A program made the translations under genes and the position numbers. Under the pieces are notes generated by a model. The model was not told the origin of the DNA and did not search any database. It was given only the letters and a program-made list of their open reading frames with translations. A stretch of DNA of 64,000 bases from the NCBI GenBank assembly GCA_023512835.1, contig CM042086.1, positions 6,487,799 to 6,551,798 of the forward strand. The letters are read 5' to 3'. Shown in pieces: positions 1-10,613 of this stretch (the stretch's first letter is position 1; every line of letters starts with the position of its first letter). This DNA is from Taxillus chinensis (lineage: Eukaryota > Streptophyta > Magnoliopsida > Santalales > Loranthaceae).

Positions 1-339
1 GTGTCTCCCAACCAATACCTTAAGTTGGTAGTTGTAGTTGATAATCTCTGATTGTATAATCTACTAATAGTATTATATTATCTGCTTTATGGCCAAGCCC
101 GCACGATTTTGGTGGGCTTTGCACTCCATTGGTGTAAGTAAGTGCACCACAACACCATAAAGGCCATATGTAGGAATGACAATTTGTTCCGAGTTTTTTA
201 AATTTATCGGGACATGGGACGAGATGAATATATTTTGGCCCGCCGGGGTATGAGGCGGGGAGGGTGCAAGCATCTCCGGTCCCGTGTACCCACCCCGCCC
301 TGAGATAAATTCCCGCCCCGCAGTATTCCTTGTCCCCAT
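1..339. other. AT-rich spacer with a GC-rich patch
   Basis: No gene is supported here. The segment from about 235 to 339 is strikingly GC-rich (many CCCGCC/GGCGGG words) inside very AT-rich DNA. Such words are common at the ends of plant hAT-type transposons, and the patch directly abuts the long inverted-repeat element that starts near 340. The short open frames here are low-complexity and have no recognisable domain. Confidence 0.5.
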
Positions 340-2080
340 CCCACTCTAGTCACGACCCAGCCCGCCCACACGCCACGCCCAGCGCAAGTCGCGCCAGCTA
401 GCCCGACCATCAGACTAACTTTATTTTGTTATTTATGCTTATGTAAATGCTATATATACTTATTATATCACATATAAATAATAATTAATATTAATATTAA
501 TAGTATCAATTATAATGATAATATTATTATTAATAAAGAGTGCATACTTTATTTTAAAAATAAAAATAATTAGAAAGTATATATATTTGTATTATAATAA
601 AAACTAAATGTATTATTACTATTTTGTTATAAAATAAAAATTAATTAGATTCAAATTTAGTTTTAAATTTATTAATAAGTTGATTTAATTAAATATTATT
701 TGATTAAAAATGTATTAATATTTAAACTAATAATATCATTTATATATTTTATTACTTTTAATTCAAATATGAAATACATACTATCAAATGTTAAAAAACT
801 CAAAACTCACTCTCTCTGTGCATGACTCATATCACGTATAAAATAAATTATGGAAACTAGTCATATTAATTTATTAAAATTTAGTTTTAAATTTATGAAT
901 ATGTTGATTTTAAATTAAATAATCAAATCAAGTATTATTTGATCAATAAATGCATTTATATCTGAACCTATAATATCATTTATATGATTTATTACTTAAG
1001 CTTTTAATCGAAATATAAACTACATACTATCAAAACTCAAAACTCACTCTCACCTTGTATTCCTTAGTATATCAAATTAGTTAGTATTGTTTAATTAACT
1101 AATAACATTAGTTATAATTAATATATATACATATATATATACTTACACTCAATAACTAGTCTTATACAAAAATAATCATATTATTAATCGTTTTAATTGC
1201 ATTAAGGGAAACAAATTTCAAAAAATGACTTCTCATACTATTGTATTACTTATTACAAAAATAATATAATAACTATGTTATATAATTATATTAATTAAGT
1301 TTTCAGTAATTGTGTTATCATTTATTACCAATGATAATTGTATTATTTAAATTATTACTATTCGATACTCAAGTTATTACTTATTGATTATAATTTAGAA
1401 ATGCATATATATATATAGTATATTAGTATGGGTTAATATATTACGTATAACATAAGTAATCTTATAATTATTCGATCAAATAATATTTAATTAAATTATT
1501 TAGTATTTAATTAACATATTAATATTTTTCAAAACTAAATTTTAATCTAATTAATGTCCATCTATAAATTATTTTATTCATGATATGAGTCATGCATTGT
1601 GAGAGTAACTTTGATTTTTAATAGTATGTATTTCATATTTAAATTAAAAGTAATAAAATATGTAAATGATATTATTATTTTAAATATTAATATATTTTTA
1701 ATAAAATAATATTTGATTGGATCACCTAATTATAAATCAACTTATTACTAAATTTTAAATTAAATTTGAATCTAATTAATTTATATTTTTATATTAAAAT
1801 ATTAATAGTATATTTAGTTTTTATTATAATACAAATATATATACTTGTAATTACTTTTATGTTTGAAATAAGTTATGCACTCTTTATTATTATTATTATT
1901 ATTATTATTTTATATGATACAATAAACATATATATAATTTACATAACATTAATAACAAAATAAAGTTATCCTCATGGTTTGGTAGCTACACATATAGGAG
2001 TATTTTATTTTACCAGAATTAATTTTATTTTGCCAGAATTAATTTTCGGGCGGGCTGGGGCGTGTTTGGCTAGGCTAGGT
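340..2080. mobile_element. Long inverted-repeat (foldback-type) DNA element
   Basis: The left arm (about 340-960) is repeated in reverse complement on the right (about 1440-2080). Matching landmarks are TAACTTTATTTTGTTATT at about 415 against AATAACAAAATAAAGTTA near 1950, TTTGTATTATAATAAAAACT at about 585 against its complement near 1820, and GCATGACTCATATCA at about 820 against its complement near 1580. The outermost matching block is GC-rich (GGGCGGGCTGGG plus CGTG) and is found near 345-370 and 2045-2065. The left arm also carries an internal direct duplication (about 640-815 against 875-1055). No transposase is visible, so this is a non-autonomous element or a folded pair of insertions. 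The exact ends and any target-site duplication are not resolved. Confidence 0.7.
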
Positions 2081-3255
2081 CTTTAAAGAAAAAAACTATC
2101 GAACAGGCCTACTATTGCTCTATACAATTATATCTATAAAAAAACAAAATTTTATTTGTAGGTCAATTAAATTTAATAAAAGTGCGGTTGTCCATAGAGG
2201 TGTTTAAAATAATGAAAACTTGTAAATTAGACTAAAATATAAAACTTAATTATAAAATAGATTCAGTTTCTAATTTTACATATTAGAAGCAAAATGAAAG
2301 CAAATTGAGGCATATTTGTTTTATAAGTTTTCTTTGTCAGATAGTTATTTTTTAATATAAAAAATAAAAAATTAAAAATAATAAAATATTATTTTCATTC
2401 TTTACGACCTAAAAAGTAAAAACTAAATTTTTATTATTTTTAGTTTTTTTTCTGTACTAAAAAATAACTATCACATTTTGAAAACAAAAACAAAAAATAC
2501 TCCTACTAAATATAATTTTATTTGAAATTGAATTAAATTTATAATTAAGTTTAATATCTTAATTCAATTTGAAAATTTTTATTATTTTAAACACTCCAAG
2601 AGCAAACACACTTTTTTTAATAGAATTTAATTAATTTATAAGTAACGTTTTAAAATGTTTTTTACAGTCATAATTTTATATAATAAATATAGGCCTGTTT
2701 GATGGATCACTTTTTTTTCAATTGAAACCAATAAATTAAAAGTTGTAAACAAATAAATCATACAGATTTAAATTTAATTTTAAATTCCAACCATAATACG
2801 TACTTGATTAATGAATACTATAACTTTCTTCCTAACCTGTTCAGAGTACTGTGATTTTACGTGTAAACACAGTAAGTTGCCCGTGTATTGTGGGCAAAGC
2901 TTGCCTTAGCCGCACATATCATTCATTACATTTCATTTGCCTTTTTCATGAACCATCTCTGAAGGTCTTTTTCTTGTACATTTTATATAAGGTTGCTTAC
3001 AACTGGTAACATGTTTCCAGATCTCGGCAGTTTGGCAACCAACCCTGAATTTTGACATGTTCAGGGAACGGCAGATATTGGAAGAGGGTTATCTGCTATC
3101 TTCATTATCTTGATGTAGACGACTCCTGAGCGGGTGTTTGTCAGAATTCATTAACGTTTACAGACAAAATCATATATGTTTACAGACAACTCAAAATTGA
3201 TACAAATAAACCCCTCAACCATTTTTGAAATACAAAATGACAAAACATTGCATAT
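2081..3255. other. Spacer and probable 3' UTR of the MATE gene
   Basis: This is AT-rich DNA without a supported gene. The right-hand part (roughly 2880-3255) is less AT-rich and probably contains the 3' untranslated region and downstream sequence of the minus-strand MATE transporter. A small foldback element sits at about 2335-2480 and is listed separately. Confidence 0.5.
2335..2480. repeat. Short foldback/MITE-like inverted repeat
   Basis: AGATAGTTATTTTTTA near 2339 is mirrored by TAAAAAATAACTATCA near 2458-2473, and the inner AT-rich stretches also pair. The whole could fold into one hairpin of about 140 bp. AT-rich composition makes chance pairing easier, so confidence is moderate. Confidence 0.45.
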
Positions 3256-6200
3256 TTAACTTCTGAGAAAGCTCCAAGGTCCGCTTCTGGTCCCAATCCT
3301 GTGTGTGTAACAACAGCTCATGATTATAAAGTCATCTAAAGCAGAATAGTTGGTATTTCGGTTGCTTACAGAAAAGCTCTAAGGCTAGAAAGCTTTGGCA
3401 AACCTGATAATTTCAACAAATAAATAAATAAATACCTCCATAAGCCAGCTACTGTACGTAAGCTCATGTAGATGGTCAGAGCAACCCAGATTCCCACGAA
3501 CCCACAAGTGGATGAAAGAATGAACAGGCACAAAATGCTGAGTACGGCCACTAGAACCTGAACAGAAGTAGATCAGCCATTTTAAAAAGAAATTTATGCA
3601 TTGTTTGGTTGCCAATGAGGTTTAATATTAAATGGGATTGTAGGCATCCGCTTACCATAGAATAAGCAGAATATGCAAAGTCAGACGCTCCAAAGTTGAT
3701 GCCATCAAAAACAAAGGCCAAGGAGTTTATAGGTTGAGTAGCAGCAACAAACTAGCAAAGAAAATTAAATCAGTGCGGGAATACTTCGGAGGGAAGGACA
3801 AAAAAAGAAAAAGAATAAAACTACCATTGCTTTGCGAAAGCAAGAGGAGATAATACCGGAATGCCTATACTGATGAGATGAAGTACATTTTCATCCTTCG
3901 TAAATACTCTTGCTCCTAAGTGCAATCCATATCCAAGCATGAATGCAAGGGCTAAGCCCAAGACCAATCCCAACTGTATGTAGTATAGGTCATACCACCA
4001 AATTTTAAGGAACCCAGATTTTATGATCAGAAAACAATATCCAAGAAAAACAATGTGCATACCTGAAGTACTCGAGAAGCTGTTGCTCGAGCCTTCTTGT
4101 AATCTTTTTCTGCGAAGGCACACGCAAGAATGGCCTAAAAGCGTAAAGAGTGAATTATATATACATCAACTGTGGAAAATATAGCGATCTGGCAATGCAA
4201 TTTTCTGAGGTGAGCATGTAAGAGTTAAGGGGTGTGTTTAATCCGAAACTGTTTTATGCTTCCAAAATAGGAAAGGTAGAATATACATCCTTCCTAAATG
4301 CATAAAATCCAGGTGATGAGATTAGGATATAACATCATATGAGTTGCAATTGGTATTGTTCTGCATTTCTAACCTGTCCGGCAACAGCTAGCCCATCAGC
4401 AAGGAGAGATGTCGCTAGCCAAACCTGCAAGCAGACCTGAAATGCTGCCATGGCGGTCGATCCACGGCGAGCAGCCAATGCTGCAGCTAAGGTCACACAA
4501 AATGTCACTGCCACGACCCTCATCAACAATAAAAAACCTGGACGTTGAGCCAAAAGTAAAATAGCATTAATGAGCTTTCATCAACAAAATGAAAAAGGAA
4601 AACACAAAATACCACGCACCATTTTTGAAAAACCGTCCAAATTGCAGATCTGTGATACTATGTGGTAAAAGATTAACTGTCCCCATTAATCTCCATAGAA
4701 GTATAACTGAAATCAAATACCTAAGTATACGTAAAAATGTTATGAACATGAATTAAAGACTCAAAATTTAACTAATCCTGCATGGCACTGAAATACGCAC
4801 AATGTGTTAATTTTTCCTGACTTACTGAGATATGACATGAGCAATGGCTGCACCACTGACACCCATGTGGAAAACAAACATAAATATTGGATCTAAAATG
4901 ATGTTTGTAGCATCCCCAGCCACTACATAACAGATTTAACAAGCATTAATTTCAGACGAGTTATGAATATGTGTGTGTGTAATATATTAAACATTTGAAT
5001 TGTTTGTGAAATAAATAGCTTACCAGTGGCATACAGTGGAGTTTTTGTATCCTTGAATCCCCGAAATACCCCTTGCATGGCCAATGAAAGAAGAACAGCG
5101 GGTGCACCAAGTGATCTTAGTGTCAAGTACTGTTGTGCCGGTGTTAGCATTGGAGAGTCCTATGGAAGTGACAATCCTGCTATTTTAGTTAGGAGTGAAA
5201 GAAAGAGCAAACGCATATACAAAGTATATGAGGACAGCAAACACTTACAGAATGGACCCCCATGAACTTCAATATTGATTTTGCTTGAGAAATGAGAACT
5301 ATAGCTTGGATAAGGCCAAGGATGCCACCAATTATCAACGCAGATGAGGCTGATGGAATAAACCTCCTCCCATTCTCTATCTTACCTATATGAAAGCGGT
5401 GGATAACTGTCTCTGACTTGTCCATCCTTCCACCGAGACCTGCAAAAGGAAAAAATATGTTGATTTGCGTTGTGGGGGGGGGGGGGGGGGGGGGGGCTCG
5501 TGTTGAGATTGGGAGTGGTTGGTTGGAGATAGCGAATACCATTATCTGATATCAAATTTTGGCGTTCACTTTCAGCTTCTGATCCCATTTCCAAGTATGT
5601 ACTCTCTTGTGCTTCTGGTTTCTCTCTTCTGACAGCATCTTCCTCAGCAACAAAAGAGGTCGTCACACTGACAAGTGGGAATATTGCAATTCTTGACACT
5701 TGATTAAACACAGCAATAGAAACTCCTACAGCTGCAAGTTCTACTGGACCTGGATGGAATGATGGATAGAGGGAAAAAAATGATATTACATGTTGTTGTC
5801 TTTGGACAGACAATTAGCAAGACTAGGACATATATTGAGAGACAAACTGCTGTCGAAATCATTTACAAAAGAAAAACTAAAAAAGAAAGATTACAGACTT
5901 TGCCACTGCATTGAGAATTCCATAGATTTGTTTGCCATGGCCCATCTATATTGCACAATACTTTTCAACATTAACCAATAGGCTTAATCTGATTAGAACT
6001 CCAAATGCCTCCAAACCACTCTCTCGGGTTAGTTCATTGTTGGGCTCAATCAAAATTTTTGATCTCTTTAGTTCATTGTTTGATGTGGTCGCTAGTCATT
6101 GGTTGACAGATGAGATAATTATAAAACTCAATCAAAATACACCCTAAAAACAGTTTTGACACGGAAGCTTTCATATAAAAAAAAGTGCCATCTAAGAAGC

Positions 6201-6687
6201 CATGCCCAAGCAAGTGAGTGAAAATGACATCTTAAACAACTACGAATTGAGTATGGTTGTTCAAGAACACAGGAAAAGTAGACTCCAGAGGTGTGTGTGT
6301 GTGTGTGTGTATAACAAGTAGGAGTACCGATTCGGCCAATGAATGCTGTGTCAACCAGAGAAGCAATAGGATCAGCAGTCAAAGCTAACGCAGCAGGAAG
6401 GGCAATCCTGGCTATCTCTAAACCAAGCTCGTCCGGTTTGAAAACAAGCCTGCTTGCACAATTTAAAAACAAAAACAAAAACAAAAACAAAAACCATCAA
6501 TTACTGTATAACAGAAGAAGCCCACCCCCCCCCCCCCCCCAGATGAAATACCCAGAACATGGTTTTGGATTACAAACTGATGATGGCATGAAAAATAAAT
6601 AAAGAACCTGGCATTCTTCAAGAATAAGAAGAAGGCAGATCCTCTATTCTCTTCTGGTACTATATACGAAACATCTCCTTTCACCAT
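3256..6687 (-). CDS. DTX42: MATE-family citrate/multidrug efflux transporter (DTX42/AtMATE-like), 13 exons
   Basis: The predicted product is a 516-residue plasma-membrane efflux carrier with about 12 membrane helices. Relatives in the FRD3/AtMATE/HvAACT1 clade export citrate for aluminium tolerance or iron movement. Exons (minus strand): 6687-6608, 6449-6328, 5749-5540, 5439-5249, 5159-5024, 4922-4826, 4720-4620, 4537-4374, 4134-4063, 3973-3857, 3751-3656, 3557-3436, 3298-3256. All have GT-AG borders, compatible phases and a total of 1551 nt. Family signatures are ELGLEIARIALPAALALTAD in exon 2, ELAAVGVSIAVFNQVSRIAI in exon 3, GVFRGFKDTKTPLYA in exon 5 and the C-terminal SGPWSFLRS. A charged cytosolic loop (residues about 107-175) between helices 2 and 3 is typical of the citrate-exporting clade. 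The start at 6687 is preferred because the N-terminus then matches family length. An in-frame ATG at 6753 would add 22 residues. Citrate as substrate is inferred from homology. Confidence 0.93.
5474..5496. repeat. Poly-G tract (23 G; poly-C in the MATE transcript)
   Basis: An uninterrupted run of G on the plus strand lies inside intron 3 of the MATE gene, close to the acceptor of exon 4. Read from the transcript it is a C-rich extension of the polypyrimidine region. The length is likely to vary between individuals and is error-prone in sequencing. Confidence 0.9.
6465..6540. repeat. AAAAAC hexamer repeat followed by a poly-C tract in intron 1
   Basis: Five or so copies of an AAAAAC-type hexamer (about 6465-6494) precede a 16-base C run at 6525-6540. 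Both lie in the short intron 1 of the MATE gene. A GT dinucleotide repeat is also present in intron 2 at about 6293-6311. Confidence 0.85.
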
Positions 6688-6870
6688 GACTGCAAAGCAA
6701 GAGGTCCACTTGTCACCTAAAATCTTACGAGTCCAGTATCGACATGGAAACAAGCCTAGAATTTCCAGTAGAGTTCGTCGTCAGTCATCACCCATCCACC
6801 CAAAGTCCTATTTATTGTAATCACCGTAAAACACACGGACAAGGACCCTCATGACGGTCGCGTTGTCTTC

Positions 6871-6880
6871 CTTATATAGG
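6871..6880 (-). promoter_or_regulatory. TATA box of the MATE gene
   Basis: On the minus strand the sequence reads CCTATATAAG, about 190 bp upstream of the chosen start codon. Short upstream ATGs lie between this box and the start (for example near 6852, with a stop about 14 codons later). Upstream open reading frames may therefore modulate translation if transcription starts close to the box. Confidence 0.5.
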
Positions 6881-6899
6881 GGGTCTGAAATTTACGAAT

Positions 6900-7514
6900 A
6901 ATATGTTAAAATAATTTGTATATTGTGGAATAATGTCTCATGGTTTTTTTTTATATTATTTGTCAGGTAGATGGGAAAAAGGTTTTTTGTTTTTTTTCTG
7001 TTTTTTTATTATATGATAGGACTGAATACTACTACTCTTTTCCTTGGAGAATGCGAAGAACAAAAGCGGTGGGGAAGAAGCAGCCGGGGGAGGGGGGATC
7101 CGGGGCAGCTAATTATTTTAGTATTGTGATTTTTTTTATTTTAATAATTTATTAACATTTCTTTTAAAAATTATTATTAAATTGAATATATAATTATGTC
7201 ATAAAACTTTAAAACAATTCACCGGCTAATTTATGCACGAATTTGATAAATAAATAAATTATAATTATTTTCTTTGTATAGAAATTAATTGTTTGAAAAT
7301 TTCGTAGCAGCAGAGAGACAACCATCCCCACTGGGCCCACGCTTAGAATAAATACAGATAAATTATTAAAATAATAAAAATTTAACTATATATAACTAGA
7401 GTTGGAGTAATACTATATATATAGCTTGCGTAATTGATAAGTAATAATAACATATTAGAATAAAAATAAAAAAATCATATTCTTTTACATTAGCCACCAT
7501 TTCACTATTATATC
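6900..7514. other. Spacer upstream of the MATE gene
   Basis: This AT-rich sequence has a few G-rich words near 7080-7105. I see no coding domain or RNA gene. Confidence 0.4.
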
Positions 7515-8173
7515 TAGGGCTATAAATGAATCGAACAGAACAGTAAGGTATTCGAGTTTGGTTTGATATTATTTCTTAACCGAACATGAACACTAAATTA
7601 CTGTGTTTATGTTCGTTCGTTAGTGTTCGCGAACAGTATTTATGAATACACTAACATACTTATTCACAAATATTATATTTTTACTTTGTTCATGAACTAA
7701 AATACTTAATTATCCAAAATTTATAAATAAATTAGATTGTTCGTTCGTTTTTTTGCGAACTCAAGAGGTTGTACATTTATTTGATTATTTGTAAACTAAA
7801 AAACTAATGATTCAAAATTTATAAATAAATATGCTCGTTCGTTTGTTCGTTTACTCAATTATTTGTTCAATTGTTCATGAACATGTTCATAAAATGCTAT
7901 TCGTGAATATCTGTTCATAAATTAATTATTAATATTTTTAAACATTATTCATGAATACATGTTTGCGAATATATATTTACGAACTCTATTCGCAAATACA
8001 TGCTCACGAACATAAACAAGTCGAACAATGTCTTGTTCATATTCGTTTATTTATGTTCACGAATAAAAAAAATTATTCGCAAACATCATATTTTTTAAAC
8101 GAACAAACACAAATGATCTTTCATTGAACCGAACGTAAATTTATTCGCTAGCGTTCGATTCATTTATGGCCTA
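7515..8173. mobile_element. hAT-like non-autonomous DNA transposon
   Basis: The left end reads TAGGGCTATAAATGAATCGA and the right end, in reverse complement, reads TAGGCCATAAATGAATCGA. This is a nearly matched terminal inverted repeat of about 22 bp. The interior is full of TTCGTTC/GAACGAA and TTCGTGAA/TTCACGAA words. No transposase frame is seen. No convincing 8-bp target duplication was found. The element at 62970-63957 looks like a member of the same superfamily. Confidence 0.7.
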
Positions 8174-10390
8174 ATATATTTCTCGTATAATTTTTTTAAA
8201 AAAATTATTAGTCACACCGATCACACGCTCGAAAACAGACACAACCATCCATAACATCACGAAGACCCACAAATGTGATGACCGATGGACGAGAGTTACA
8301 ACGTTACGTAGCAGAATTTGACAAACCCTGAATTTGGATCCGTACATTCGTTTTCCTTTCCTTTTTTGGTGTTGTTTTTTTTAAATAATCATTGTCGAGT
8401 GGATTATTATTATTTTTATTTATTTATTTTAAATTCGTTAGTGGGGTGGCGATCGCTGATTGAACACCCAAACATGTAAGATACGTGTGAGTGGGCAAAT
8501 AATAATCATACTATTCTAGTGCGATCGGTCACGTTCGAATGACCGCCCCACAAAGTTTCAAGTGCGTTTTATCATACTAGAATAATGGAAGAAATTTGAT
8601 TAATACTTTTATTTCTTAAATTTAATTTGATATTTAAATTAAATATTGGAAATAGTATTTATGACAAACTAATATTTTTTTGGAAATATTAATGATTTTA
8701 TTTCTTTAAGCGAAATTAGACATATTCTAAAATAATACTATTTTTATATAATAAATTTATTTTAAATACCTTTTATTATAACATAACAATAATTAATTAT
8801 AATCCCTCAATATTAAACCATATGAGATATGACTATTAATTCTTATTTTGATATTAATGTATTATTAGCGGATATCATCCTATTAATACTTCTTGTTAAT
8901 CATACCCCAAACGTGGTATGAATTTGAAGCGTACCGGTACCACTCAAGGTTTTGAGGTATGAATTTATTAAATATTTTAAGTATCCCTTTACGTATTTAA
9001 GTAGACAATAAATCGAGATTTCTATGGGATTAAATATTTTAATTACCTATTTTAAAAAATGCATATCAAGCATCGTTTTAGAGAAAAAAAATAACAAAAT
9101 TATATAATTTTGCTGTACAACATTTCTGTTTTTATAGTAGGATCCTAATTCTTTTGGAGTTCGAATTATCTGATGTACAGTATTTTACTGTACTCCAAAA
9201 CTATGTAATTTTAAATTTTTTTAAAATACATACCAATACAGCATTGTTTTAAAAAAAACAATATAATTTTGTACAAGATTCTTATTGTTACAATAGAATA
9301 TCCTAATTACTAGTACTACCTTATAGACACGAAACCTCATTGTTCTATTCTCTTTTTACCAAGATACCCCCATTATTATATATATATATATATCATTTAA
9401 ATTCGTATAATATATACTATTATTATATGTGTGGGTATATATTTATATTTTATGTAAAATAACATAATATTATAAATTATTATTTTTGCATTCATATGGG
9501 TTCATATCATCAAGATTACTCACCACTTATAATATTAAAAAAAATTCATAATGGCTCCTCAATAATGTCCTCCCGTAATGATAATGAGTGGGTAGAGGAA
9601 TTGGTGGCCGAGGCTTGCGTACGTATATCTGCATACTGCATGGTGCCCATTTTTTCTTTTTTCTTTCTTTCGTTTTTTTAAAGATATATTTCCCTTCATT
9701 TTTTCCCCAACCACATGAAATTTTCTTTTACATCATCATTCATCAAACTAATCGCTTCAAAATGTGTGGCTATCAAAACTCAATTTTAAACCAACACAAA
9801 TAATTCTGGAGTGGAGTTTCAATATTCTCATCAAGCCGAACAAACGCAAAATCGGACTCATAAGCTTCAAAACCGAAGCTCACTTGGTTCAGGCTGAAAC
9901 CATAATTTATAAATATCTTCTCCTAACAAGACTAAGGCACTCACACCGGTTTTTCTTTATTTTTTTTAATTTTATAGATTTAGATTATTTTTAAATTTTT
10001 TATATAAATATTTATCATAATAAATTTTTTAATTATTTTCGATATAAATAAAATAATAATTTATGTTATTTTATTTTATTTATTTATTAATATTTTTTAT
10101 AACTTAATATAAAATAAAAGTAAAAGTTACGGTAAATATGAAAAAAAAATGTAAAGAATTTTTTTATAAATAATTTAATAACTATAGGGAGTAAATAATA
10201 TTTTCCAATACATTATGAATATTATATAAATTTTATAGAAAAAAATAAATATAAAACTTCTGCTGCAGAAATCATTTTACTACTTTTTAACTTTTTCTTC
10301 CTAAATTTAAGCAAACAGATAGTACTCTAAAGGGTTTGTTGTAGTCGAAATAATTAGGGTGCCCATGCATTAGGCTAAAGAAAATATGAA
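8174..10390. other. AT-rich intergenic spacer
   Basis: No supported gene. It contains simple AT-rich tracts, including a TA repeat near 9378-9394. Short open frames around 9496-9994 have no recognisable domain and follow low-complexity sequence. Confidence 0.4.
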
Positions 10391-10605
10391 TATCGACCTG
10401 CCCCACCCCGCCCCGATATGATATCGGGTTGGGTTCGGATCTTGTACGACTCGCCTGATTCGGGATTTCTAACTAAAATGAAAGCAGAAATGCCGCCCCA
10501 ACCCGATTCGCCCGATCTGACCTGAAGTACCAAATTTACTGAGTCGGGCTAAAAAAAATTAGGTTAGGTAATACCCGAGCCCGACCCAGCCCGTTGCCAT
10601 CCCTA
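10391..10605. mobile_element. Small hAT-like element with matching flanking direct repeats
   Basis: A 215-bp GC-rich island rich in CCCGAC/GTCGGG words sits in AT-rich DNA. Its right end in reverse complement reads TAGGGATGGCAACGGGCTGG, a terminal sequence widely seen on plant hAT-type short elements. It is flanked by the 9-bp direct repeat AAATATGAA (10382-10390; second copy 10605-10613 sharing the last A), consistent with an 8-bp hAT duplication. The left terminus is divergent and does not mirror the right end well. Confidence 0.6.
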
Positions 10606-10613
10606 AATATGAA

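Noticed and set aside
1766..1963. 65-codon hydrophobic open frame
   Set aside because: It is encoded by AT repeats in the right arm of the inverted-repeat element.
5189..5542. Open frame with a poly-proline run
   Set aside because: The prolines come from the intronic homopolymer tract; the real coding frame uses exon 5439-5249 and 5749-5540.
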